A stretch of 64,000 bases of DNA from Lethocerus indicus (lineage: Eukaryota; Arthropoda; Insecta; Hemiptera; Belostomatidae). Positions 26,201 to 38,938 of the stretch are shown piece after piece (within the stretch, counting starts at the first letter, position 1; each line of letters opens with the position of its first letter). The position numbers and the translations under genes are program-made. Under the pieces are notes generated by a model. That model was not told the DNA's origin. It did no database searches and saw nothing but the letters and a program-made list of their open reading frames with translations. Location: NCBI GenBank assembly GCA_019843655.1, contig JACDQD010000006.1:11524034-11588033 (forward strand), read 5' to 3'.

Positions 26201-29200
26201 CGTCCGAGTGAGAAAACTACCTGAAAATACCAGTGGAACTGAATCCACTGAATCAGAATTGTTAATAATCACTGCGATTTTAAGTTTTTTGCCATCAATA
26301 TTGCTTGAGCATATATCGGGTGATAGACTCCAAACTCCCCGGAAAATAGGGGGGAAGAGTATTGATATTTTAAAATGTTTTTTATCTCTTTCAATGTACA
26401 CATACTTTTATATCGTGTAAATAATTAAGATTAAATCTATACCTATGATTTCAAACCCGTCATGTTTTTTTTATATATAACAGTTTAGTGCTGAGACATA
26501 TAGACACAAAAAAATAGCTGAGCAGCTTAGGAGTGAAAACTACTGATACATCGTCTTTCTGTCGATTGTGCCTGTTTTCGTGCTTACATTGCTTGATCTA
26601 AGTCGGTCGTAGATCCCATTCTCATCGCTGGCACTCTTTTTGTCAAAACACAAACTCTGAAACCAAACTCCAACTGTCACTGATTTGCAAAACTGCAAAG
26701 CTCAGTTTACAAGTTTTATTCTTAACACTAAACTCATTTCACTAAACTCTTTTCACTATTTAAAACGAGAGGTATTGAACATTTTGAAGGAGTCGATTTT
26801 CCTTGGTAAATGCAAAACGATATAATGAATTTACCAGGGATGTGAGCTTTTACCACTTTAACTTTAAACTTAGTTTTGGATGTTCTCATGGTAAGAGAGC
26901 TATGTGAGGATATTATTATTGACCATTCATTAGGAAGGATAACCTTTAAATCCAGGTTTTTAAAAGGGATCGAGTACCTGTAATTTCATAGTGATGCAAA
27001 ATTTGCTCTTTAGATTGACTTACTACGGTGTAAATGGACTGAACTGTTTATCTTTAGCATTTAATTAAACGTTCATTTCAATAAGCTGAATAATGATTGT
27101 AATTGTATTTGCTTTTGTAAGCGTCCAAATGGTTGAATTCCTAAACATCTATTTAAAGTAATTAATTAAAAGGTATTTAAAGTTCACAAGCTAATCACCT
27201 TTACAATTAATCTGCCCCTCTCGTCCATTCGGTGTCAATATTCGCCAACTACTCCAATGGAGATAGAAAATATAAGTGACAATATAACCATTTATAATCT
27301 ATTGGAATTTACTGTTATTCCGAGTAATTCATTTATACAGTATTGAATGTGTTTAATTTACTTAATGTTTCCACGTGTGCTCATTGGAATATTGAATAAG
27401 AACACGTGTACATTTCCGTCCCAATATCTGTAGATATAGTAGTATAAACATTGTTCAACAAAGATAAACCATCTTTGTTTGCTGACCAGCGTATAATTAT
27501 TTGTTCATATTGTGTATTTTATGTTCTCACTAAATCTTTCATGATTCCTCAGCGTGTACTTCTGTCAGTGTACAGTTAAAATCGAAACCATTATTAGAGA
27601 GCAAGAATTCGGTAATAATACCGTATCTCTAATCTTCGACTGCCTAATACTGGGGTTCGGTCCACACTGCTCTGGCTCACTTCTCCAGTCACAAGTTAGA
27701 TTTAGCTTTTATTCTAGAAAGTGATTAAAAGCTGAAATATAGCCGTAACACTGCCCGTTTATAGCTAGAGCCAAACGTGATACGTCGAAATGACGTGGTT
27801 CAATGTCGAAACAAATTTGGAAAATTGTGTGAGTGGTACACAAAGCGGGCTGGAGGGGCTGAAGGTGAGCCACAACTAGGAATAGAGGTCGTAGGAAAAA
27901 CTAATTTTGCAATTAACTTCGATCACTGAGATGTAATTGTCAGATTCCAGCATGAGCCGGTTTTAAAAAATTGTGAACGTTCACGTTACTTGCCCTCGTT
28001 GTCGAGGTTTTGCATATAAAACCACTTCCGTGAATTGGACGTTTGATATCATGAAACATGAACGGTCTTAAACGGTCTATTTCGGTACGGGGTCGTTGGT
28101 AGAATTATTAACGGCTAAGGTCTAGGTCTTTAGTGCAGGTGTAGATGGTGGCGTGAAAGCGGTCTATATTTAGGCGCGGACACGTGTACGAAGGGCAGAT
28201 GCGTTGAGGACGGCGTCTCTCGTTCCAGGAGGGTGGTGGCGGCAGACCACGTGTGGCTCGAGTTCTCTGGGTCCCCGTATCTGTGTCTGGAGCTCGGCTG
28301 TGCGGCATATGGGGGCCAAGGCGGAGCACCGCCGCTAAATCCGGTGACTTTCACCTCCTGCTGATCAGTCAGGTGGTTGTTTACTCGACACGTGCTCCCA
28401 TCCTGGCCGACATGTGCCCAACCTCTGTCTCACTTCGTCGGTGAACTGAGATCGTTGAATTCCTCAGACTTTATATGCTAATCTTTAGTTTATTTCGAGT
28501 TCAAATTTGTACTACTGAATTGAAAATTTGAATCCATATTACTTTGGAGCTAAGCAATTTTGTGACTTAACGCCCTTGAGTTGATTAAAACTAAGGACAG
28601 AACCGGGTCTTTTACTCTTTAGACTTTAGTTCGGTAGTTTGTTCTGAACAAACTTTCTCTGCTGTGAACAAACTGGGTCAATGTTACTTCCTGTAATTCA
28701 TTTCAATATAAAAGAATATATGACGGGTTGATTCCTCTTGTGGAGAATTCGTTGGACTAATAATGCGCCTATCCCACCGACATTATACTAAAGTTATTTC
28801 TCGAGAGAAAACTAACTCAAAATGACTCACGAATATAAAGGGTCTTTAAGTCGACACGACTCCCCGCGACATTGAGTTTTCCTTTCTCTACATTTGCATT
28901 CGTTGAAGGAATCGACCGTGACGCTAGATTTCGAATTTCTCAATGCCCCGTTGCCTTTTGGAATATTCGTTAGGACGACTTTAATATTAAGTGGAGCTTC
29001 TTTGTGTTGAAGTAATTGGGGGACGTTCTCTATTATAAAATTCAATTGTGTCATCACCACCAATATGATTTCCTGTCTACTCATGCCTATTTTTAGATCT
29101 GTGTTTGTCCGACTTTGTTTCTCGCCATCGTCATTAGCCCTCTTACCGATGCAGGCGACAATTTGAGAAACATGCAAGTCAAACATGAACGTGATTGAAC

Positions 29201-32200
29201 ATTCAACATTTATCAATGAGGTAGAATTCTGTACATATTACTCACAGCCGCGATGCCTAACCATATATATGCTATTGTCGTTGGTGAGAAGCCGAAATAG
29301 ATCTAATCTTTGTAGTAATGATAAAACGTCTATTTAGACGACATTATTCTAACTTTCCCTTTTCATTCGTTAAATTAATTTTCGTAAATTTAAGTAAATT
29401 TCTTAAAATTACTGGGTAATTTTACGTATTCAGTTATTTTATTTACGGACAGATCTTGTTTGTGTACAAGCCGCAACGTATTTCTCTAGATCTAGTGCCG
29501 CCTTTTTTTTCCCAATCTCCATATCCGCACCCAAAATATGTTAAAAGCTTTCACGATTACATCCCTTATCGTTCTCAAGAGCCAATATGAAGAGCTGATC
29601 CTGAACGCCGGGCGTGGAGGACATCGGATACTCTCTCTCTTTCCCCTGTAATATTCCGGGTCCCGTAAAGAAAAAAAATCCCATTAGGAATCCATTTTGA
29701 CGTCACGCTCAAAAAACTGGCCGCCTCGTTTTAGCGGGCGTGAGACTCTCTGGCGCAGCACCCTGGTGATTTCGGCGAGGGGAAAGGGACCGGGAAGGGG
29801 ATATTTCGCCTGCGAAAACGCCTCATGTGGTCGCCACATGGCGTTCAACCAGTCGATAAGCGGGATTAAAGAGCTGTAAAATATAGAACTAAAGCGTTTA
29901 TATAGTCAGCGCGGTTTTCGTTTTCCTTTAATGGCGCTTAAGGAAAGTTTTCTCTTGTATTGGAATGATCGTTCGCGTTTTAACCTTGATAATGTTGCTC
30001 ATTCAGATATAGTCGTAATTGGTTCTGTATGCGGAAGTTTGGTCCACGACTAAGTCACGGCCGAAGCTCAAGGCTTGTCCGGTGTTGTGGGAGAATGATA
30101 CACAGTCCCTTTAGTGGTTGTATACATTATATGACAAATTTTTGGATTAATTTTTCGTGTAAATGTAGTAGATGGCGTAATTTGATTTAACGCTGAATTT
30201 AATTCTCAGACCAGTGGAGGGTCGAAAGTGTGGTCCCATTTTCTTAAATTCAAGTTTTCTATCTGTTTTTGAAAGAGTCCATCTCAGCTTTTTCTTTCTA
30301 ATTGCAAATTCTAATTTTTGAATCCTTAACATATGAAGTCTCATCGGAATGAAATTTAATTTTATTGCTGCTTGATAGCATGCTTGGAATTAGTCGATTC
30401 GAATAAGTCGACTGCCGTGCCGGCACAGTTCCTGAATTAACGGACTTCCGAGTTCCCTTCATTATCCAGTTGGCGTCCTTTCAGGTAATTTGAATTTAAA
30501 ATTACAGTCTAGGTACGGAAGGCCAGAAGGGCTGAGCCGATAATACAGTAGCGATTAAAATTCTTGTAACTTCACAATTAATTATTTTATAATTTACTAT
30601 ATAGGTCATCCAGCCAAAGCGTGGTCAGTGTCATTTCGTATACTCATTATATTCGTAGCAATTTTAGTTATGAAAATTTTAATTTTTAGGATTAGTCAAC
30701 CATAGTGCCTGATGATGTACAAAATTAGTTCATCACGTTTACCTTTCTGTTTATTTGCATATTGGTAGCTGATCACTCATAAAATGTCACGTTTTAGCAG
30801 AAGCTTTTAATTTAGTTCGAGTAGGCGTCTTGCTCGTATCGCATTTACGGTAGAATGGTGTAGTTTAACCGTCTCTAAGCCTGTTTCGTCCTGCAGGAGA
30901 TTACGACAGGGCATAAGGTTGCTTCGTGCCTCGAGTCAGCAGCCCTTCCACGGAATTACCACCACCTGCTTTAGTAGCAGGTGTCGCACCGGCTGAAATA
31001 CACCGAGAAGCACCCACCGAAATTCAATTAAATTACTGTCTCGCCTCTTGTAAAAATTTAAAAATGATCCCCTAAACCCCAGCTGGAAATGTATGCCATA
31101 TATACTACCGGTGTTCGTGCCATAATATTAATACTAGCTGTCTAGAGCAGGAAAGGAATTTTTTAAGATAGAAAATAAAACTCGGATAAGAAAGGCGCTG
31201 GAGCATGCAATCGAATTTATAGCGCTCGTTTATTTTGGAGAATAAGTTCTTCAGATTTGAATGTCGTTTGCAGGACCGCTTTCTGTTATATTTCAAAGGG
31301 ACGGTGGTGTTCGGTGTAAAAATACGGAGATTAAATTTTGAAATTAAATGTTTTCTCTGCCGTTTATCAAACGTACTACTGCTATTTTTTCGACGTTATT
31401 TTTGTTTTCAAAAAATTCAACGCCAACTGGGCTAATTTTACGAACTTAAACCAGATAATTAGGTTTTGTGTTCCGCGCGCATATTGCGAGTATATTGGCC
31501 GCCCGCGATAAGGCACCGCTTTGACGGGATCTCATTTAAATGTTAAAACGTCGGCTCTCCAATAATGGCTTTTATAGTGGGGGCCCGATGAGACACCCGG
31601 CAAATGAGGAAATTACCTCCTACGTTATACAACGGCCTGCTATCCGTACAGAGTTGCAAATTAGAGTTAATGGCACGGTACGTCACGTTTATATAAACCT
31701 AGCCTTAAAATACTACTTTTGTGACCCCAATGGAACTTCCTTACGCATATTTCGTCCGCATACAATTTACATTTTGTTTTTCAAAATTTTGCCCAGCCCA
31801 ATTTATATAATTTCTCGTTAACTCATTTTTAATTGAAATTAGGACAAAATTGCGGATAATTAATTAGACAAAGTAACTCAAAAATTATTGCATCAACACG
31901 TACGATGTGGACGGTAGAATATGATCGGTGAGACGTTTTTTTCCTACCGTTATTGTAGCGTATCATTGTACGGTATTTCTTATTCAGACGGTTGTAAGCC
32001 GTTTAGCGGAGAAAGCTTGTTCTTATTTATGTTAAACAAATAAAGGGGAGACAAATGCAATAGAAAAAGCAGGGGCTTCAACATCATGTAACCGGAAGAG
32101 ACAGGGCTGGTGAAATGGCGACGTCAGTGTTATTCGAGCCGTTGGGACTGTTCCCGACGAATGTGTGGAGGATCGCGGTTTTTTTCTTCCTGCAGCCCCT

Positions 32201-33000
32201 CAAACGGGCCCCCACTTCCGGGCAGCCTCTTCCGTCGACCGGTCGCGTCGTTTCTACCTACAGGGGCGAGCGGAGAAATAATAAATTCGAAACTCAATAT
32301 TCGATCAGCGTCCAGTTTTAATTGCTCGTCCCGGCCTACCGAATGCCAATTGAAGACCGAGGAATACGATGACACAATCCGTTCCGATTGAGAATGCCCT
32401 CAGCGTACCGGGAATTCCGTTGTACCCTTGTGCGTTGTCGGATCCGTGTTGAGATGGGGGATGCTGGCGGGCACCGCCGCTGCACATTTCATGCTCAATC
32501 AGCATTGAAACCTCATCTTAATTGAGTTCGAGTGCAGCCCGATTGTTTCACGGTACCCGCGTTGACGCCGCCCCCTCCCTCCAGTTCCCGAGCGGTCGCC
32601 TTCCATCCCTATTGATCGCCCTACACCGAGTTATCAATGTTGAAGCGGGAATTGTCGGTATAGCTCGTATTTGGCATTCAATCCGTTAACGAGAACTATT
32701 TGAAAATTGCCGACACATCTTCTATTTAATAAAATATCTCCTTAAGAAAACAAAATAAAAATTAAACTTATATACTTTACCTAACACACATAGTAATATA
32801 CGTTATGTAAGAATAACATTAAATTAAACAGGCATTCCGAAATAACATTAAACCACACTCGATATTTTTCCCTACTACAGAGCATAGACTACAGAAAGTG
32901 CCCCAGAGTATTATAGATTGTTACCCTTTTATTTGTTTAAGGTGGTTTCATATCTCAAGCACGCGTGATTCGGCCAAGTACATATGAGATATTCCGAACG
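20219..33000. other. Non-coding stretch, no gene seen
   Basis: Only short ORFs without recognisable homology. A GC-rich segment around 28190-28440 and another at 32110-32560 yield overlapping ORFs on both strands, as expected from composition rather than coding. An 8-bp perfect hairpin with CACCTG arms lies at 30963-30983. No RNA gene or transposon domain was found. Confidence 0.5.
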
Positions 33001-36000
33001 CCAAGCGGAGATAAACGCGCCTTTATTATACAAATTATATATCGCAATTAGTACAGAAATTATTATTTTTCTCCTAGAAATTATTCTGATTTACCCGATC
33101 TCTCCAGTTTTGACCTCATCCTGGATTTATTTTTTATGAAATCTATTCATTAATAACGGCGTACGCTTATAACTTTCCTGCCAATACTTCTGCAGTAATT
33201 AATTTAACTGTTGTTTTAGAAGCCGCTAAGCTTCGTTCACGTTTGCTCCTTTCGTAAAGAATTTGGTCTTATAAAATTTCCTCTTCTAAAGAAGTTCCCA
33301 CCTGGTAAATGCTGCAATCCGATTCGAACTTCCTGTAGCGTTCTGTATAACATAAAAATAGGACTGTTTTATTTTATTAGACTGGGTGATTTGACCAATA
33401 ATACGTGTACATAATTTTTACTTGTAGGCATGTTTACTCTCCTCATTACTCGTGGCTATTGAAACAAATTGCGCCGGGTATTTCTAGAAGTGAAATTCGT
33501 AGGGTTGGTAGTGGAGTATCGTGTTCGTACAAATCTTTTCCCTCGGTCCCCCCCATTGTGTCTACCTCCCTCACTCCCGGCCTCCCCCCAACAGGGCTGT
33601 GAAATACCCTTTTGCGCCGTAATGGACCCGAAGAAGTCCCCGGCCCGACTCCCCTGTATATCTTTTAATGTTTTAATAACGCTTCCCGTCCTCGGTATTT
33701 TTCACCTCGGCCCCCCCACCTCTCTAGCAAATGGGAGTGAGCAAAAAGGCCCCAGAGCGAGAGAGTCTGGCACGAAAATTGCTTTTGTTCCGCCGAAAAC
33801 AAGAGAAAATAATCGCAGTCACGGCCGGACTGAAAAGCGATTTGGTTTTTTGTAGGACACCTCTCGAATCGTTTCCTGAAACCTCATCCAGAGCCCGTGA
33901 TTAATGCCTTACTGGAGATATATTAAATACAGTCCTATTTCATGTCCCCCGAGGGGACACCCGAAGTGCACTGGTATATGGAATATAACGCTAAACAGCA
34001 TTCATCGTACTACGATATTAACAGTACAGAGCTCAGGACTATCAGCCCTGAGTGGGATCTTGATCGGAAAGAAGCGACTTCACCGAACATCTATTTTTAG
34101 ATGGTCTTGAGCCGCTTAAAAATCAGGGTTAATGAGCTGACACGCGGAACATAATGAAGTGGATCCTACTTCATACTCGTGTAGTATACAGCAACATCAA
34201 GTAAGAAACGGTTGGGCGAAAATATATCACTTCACGTTGCAAATATTTTGCTCTTATTAAATTCCTAATTAACTCTTAGTTAGTCTTAGAACGGAGTTAA
34301 GAACTCCATAGGTGAATAGAGAAACATGACTAACGATACTCCATCTTTCTAGTATGTAGCAATATGTCAATAAATATTTGCAGAACTGCAGACACATTCA
34401 CTTAGTACATTGCCTACTTGAATATTGTTGACATTGTTTTGTTTGAGCGCATTGTCAAATTCTTATTTCTTATATTTCATCCAAGTTAAAATAGTTTTTT
34501 TACTAAATTTGTTAATTATATTTTTAACTTTTCATTTATTTTTTTGTTTTGTTTCAGGTACTTTGGAGTTGAACAACTCGTGACATTATCGATAGGAAAG
34601 GCAAGATAGGCAGAAAAGATCTCATAGTGTTTTCTTAGGGATGTGTGTCGTGAAATGGAAGACATCACAATAACAAGTACGATTACTATATTTTTCATTC
34701 AGTTTATTCATTTGTTAGGAAAATGGCCGTACGTAGTACTCCGAATATTGCCTAAATTCAATATACTGGTCATATTACAAATAAACGCGCATTTGAATGG
34801 TTATATATTAATACCCGCAGCTTTTCGACGGGCCTTTTCCTAATTATAAAGCAGTAGATAGTCACTGCAATTACAGTGACCGTCTTTATTGAGCTCTAAA
34901 AATAATAAGAGGGAACGAATATTTTTATTCCGTTTTAATTACTGTTTCAGAAATTCTTTCGTTACTTGTGATAATTTCCCGCGGTCTTTTATATTTTTAA
35001 TTTGTGATGTTAATTAAAAAAAGTATTAGAATTTCTCCAATAACTCCTTTCCTATAAAATGAAAATAAGTGTTACACTCCGTATGAGAAGAACGAAATAT
35101 TATTTACTTATTGTATGATTAATCGGAAAGTATGCGAACGTTGTACTGGTTAACTGAATATATATTTCATTTCTGCCTTTTTGCATTTATACCGCCAGCT
35201 AAAAACAGTAAGGTTCATTGAAACTTATCTGTTTTACTTGTCACTTGGAGAATAATCTAAAAATTAATCTCTTCGATTATACATTCTTTATTCCTTTCAA
35301 TTAGTCGGAGGGAAGATTATCAGGAAAGCTGGCACCCCGATATCGTCGAAATTTTATCTCACCCGATTAACACGGAGGACGATTGATGTGCCGGTTTTAT
35401 TTTTTCAGCAAAATTCCATCTGTTTATCATTTGGCACCTTTCTTTCTACATTTTTGTATGGTACGAAGTAACGTTTTTCCTTTCAGTCATCTAGTATTGC
35501 GTATCGTGTTTAAACTAAAAAGGCTTAATTTTATGGATATCAGCTATTTTTCTTACCATTGTCTCAAATACTTGAGTTAGGAAATATAATAAGACTTGTA
35601 AAACTTTTATTATTATTATTAAGCATTAAAGATAAATAATACAAAATACAGTATGTAGGGCATAATGAGAGTGGGAATCTTGCTTTTATATTTGTATTTT
35701 ATCCATTCCTCGTTTCATATTATCTAAACAATAATTAATAGTACTTTTATTATCTTATTTCTCACACCTATAATTATTCTTCCTTTAATACATTTTTCTT
35801 TAGTACCTCGTGAAAAAAATGTACCTTTCCAGCTGCAACATTGTCACCCCGAGTGGTTCTCGAATTGCAGTTTTTACGCAATATTTGCTTCCCGGGCCAG
35901 TTTATTAATAGAAGTTGGTTAATCGAATTACATTTTGGAGATCCCAAATTCGTGGACGACGCCTTTGTATACACCCTTTCCCATTCTTGGCTTTTTCGTA

Positions 36001-38908
36001 TTTGGACCAGAGAGTGAGTCCGTAGCGGAGTAAGAGGCGTTTTTAAGCGATGAGTTCACCAGGAGAAATTTCTGCGCTGATAGCTATCGTGATGTTATTA
36101 TTACCGAAGGTCGGCTTAGATTGAGATTAGCCGTCGCTCGGGCCCTCCCTCCCCACCTACCTCGGCGTTCCGCCTCCCCAATCTCCCTGCACAGCAATTT
36201 CATTCCTCTTCTTTCGCCCAGAAACCCCCGTCCACGTCCAGTTTCTTTTTTCGCTGCCTCAACTCTTACCCGAGTTTGGCTTGGCAAAAGTTGTTTTAAA
36301 TCTCCTAGGTTGAGTTTTAAGCCGTAGGGATCCCTAGAAGTAGGTTGACGGCCGAATGACAATTGCGACATGTTTTATACTGGACAAGGAGAAGTTGAAC
36401 CTTAACAAGCTTACAAGAAGCAGCACGCCGAGTGAATTAACAGAGCAGGATTAATGGAACTCAGTATAATGTAAAGATTTTCTAAATGATCATCGATTAA
36501 TACTTTAATGTAATAAGGAGTCACAATAAGATTAAACCTTATTTTCAATTATGAAAAGATGCGGAATGTTTGGAACAGAATATCGCTAGAACGGAGCGTT
36601 CAAGATATTTACAATCGCTTGATTTCCTATCTGTTCTCGCTGGTTCGATCCCATTGTATTTTGTACGATATAAACACGTTTCCTATTTCCGCCACGGAAT
36701 CAGTTGGAAGTTCGGGACTAATTTGCCGACAACCAGTCTGACTAGAATCAGAATCTCAAACTAGCTGCGTCCCCAAAGGTCAATATTGGCCCCAAAGGAG
36801 ACTCGATCAATTACCGTTGATTATTCAATGATCATGAAAGCCTTCTCATGTTTCCACTTGAGTCGATCGACCGGAACTCCCATTTTATATTCGGCTCTCA
36901 GTTAAATTTTTCCTTTTATTCCGTCCAGAAATGTCCACGTCGCACGCCTCGGCCTGGTTATTAACGAATTGGCGTTTTTTTCTTCCTTGTGTTTTCTTTT
37001 TATATTTTATTGAATTGATAAAAACAGAAAAATATGCTTCGGTCAGCGAGATAACCGAACCAATATAAATATTCCGAGTCGGTCGGTCGACTGGCCGGCC
37101 TCGTTTCGTGCCCTGACCCGTTCGTTGAGGCCGTTCAATATTTCCTCCCGGGCTGAATTTTAAACTGGCCCGATACTTATTAATTTCGAATCCCGCCGAC
37201 CGACATTTCCATCTCCACGCGTAATTGCCGTTGTCATAAACTGAAAAATATACCGCATTAAGGATAACCACCACTGAAACGTGTGTATTCCGGGTTCGCG
37301 TGACGATATCACAAAGCCGGAGGCCGCACGAACTGTAAGAGTTGTAAATGCGTGGATTAAAAAAATTAAAGCCTTCTTCTACCGCGTTTATTTTTTTGTT
37401 GTTAGGAACAAAACGTATTTTAATGACAGACATATATCTGATTGGAAATTCCTTTTTTTAAATTGGGCAGGAATTTCCGACAAACTATTATTGATACACT
37501 GTCCTTCGGCTGTTTTAGCTAACGCGACTTACAATATCTTTCCTCAAAATCTACATTGCTGTATTTACGATTGGGCTATTTTATTTGTATCCTTAATTCA
37601 AATGTCAATCTGATTATAATGCTCCGAAATTTCGATTTATTCTCCCCCTAAAAAACCGTCTCATTTATTGAATTATAATGTATTGATAATTTTCATAGCC
37701 CTCTGTATTAATAGAGGAATTAAAAGGGGTGACAATGGTTTTCTTTCAGTAAAAAAACGGGGTATTTACTTGGATTTATTTATTTTCAAATCTCATGAAA
37801 TATGGGCATGGATAGTAATTTATGAAAAAAGTTTTCAACAATGAATCAGATTGCGGTTGAGGAAAATTAATGCTCGCCAATATTTTAAAAGCGGACGGAA
37901 AACCCGCCGGAATTTCGCCGTGCAGTGTAACCGGAATTTCGTTTGGGTCACGGGGTGCGATCGCAGATTAGAATGGGGACTCCTGGAACAAGGGGAGTGT
38001 GATTTATATCCCGTATTTGGAGCCTGGATGTAAGCCCCTCTACTCCCCCACATCATTATTCCGCCCAGGTACGCGCCTCTCTTTCTCTTCCTTTGTCGTG
38101 TAAGCAAATACATGCGGTTACTATCAATGAGGATTTTTTTTATCCCAGGACGTGAAATGGGACCAGTTAATAGCAACTCTGAGTTAGCCATAAATGTATA
38201 TATCGGAGGGTCGTTAACTGCTATGATGGGTTATTCGAGCAGGTCGTTGATATTTCACCTTTTCATTTTTTTAACGAAGCAGAAACTAACCAGGTTTGAT
38301 GTAATCTTTTCAGAACGATCTTTGAAATTTACGTAGAACACTGTAGTTTACAAATAGCCCATCCTCAGTGTATTTCTAACAGAATGTGATAATTAATTAT
38401 TGTGGTAATTTCTGGTCGCCAGGACTATTTTTCTTTACTTCAAAGTTCATTTGTAGAGTGAACAAACTTGTCTTATAGATTCTGAGGTGCGAGTTCAGGG
38501 CTAGAACAATTTACCATTACCGCCATGTACTATATCACGATAAAATACTATCTATGCAGGACGACTCCAGTTTCAACAACCAAAATGCGAGAACACCTAG
38601 AACTATCCAATCACGTCTTATTAACACCTGTTGTTTATAATCGCAGTTTTAATGGCCAAATTGCAGGTACCGTCAATGGTGGTCTAAATACAAAAACATT
38701 TCCGGTTATCATCTTATGTTTATTATGGCGTTATAATTTTAGAAAATAACCTACGGGAACCTGTTTTCCGACGAATTCTCTCTTCTTTATCCTGATAAAA
38801 TATCCGGCGGAGAATTTAATTCGTGGGGTAGGGTTTCTCGAATTTATTGGGGTCAAATAGGGTTAAGGGTGGTTATGAGAGGGGGACGTGGGTGGCAGGA
38901 TTTATATT

Positions 38909-38938
38909 GGGGTTCTGGGGTGTGAGGGGTCGGTTGGG
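38909..38938 (+). other. G-quadruplex-type motif
   Basis: Four G runs on the plus strand (38909-38912, 38917-38920, 38926-38929, 38936-38938) separated by loops of 4, 5 and 6 bases fit the standard G3+ N1-7 rule; a fifth GGG follows at 38940-38942. A C-rich run starts near 39021. Folding is inferred, not shown. Confidence 0.6.

Noticed and set aside
33469..33855. Plus-strand ORF of 128 codons
   Set aside because: Pro/Ser-rich translation of a pyrimidine-skewed GC-rich island; no domain or splice context.
36640..36660. tRNA B-box-like GGTTCGATCCC
   Set aside because: No matching A box, acceptor stem or anticodon arm could be placed at the right distance.
36885..37433. Minus-strand ORF of 182 codons, the longest in the non-coding stretch
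   Set aside because: No recognisable domain, no exon-like borders, and overlapping open frames on the other strand. Its length alone is not enough in a 53-kb stretch.
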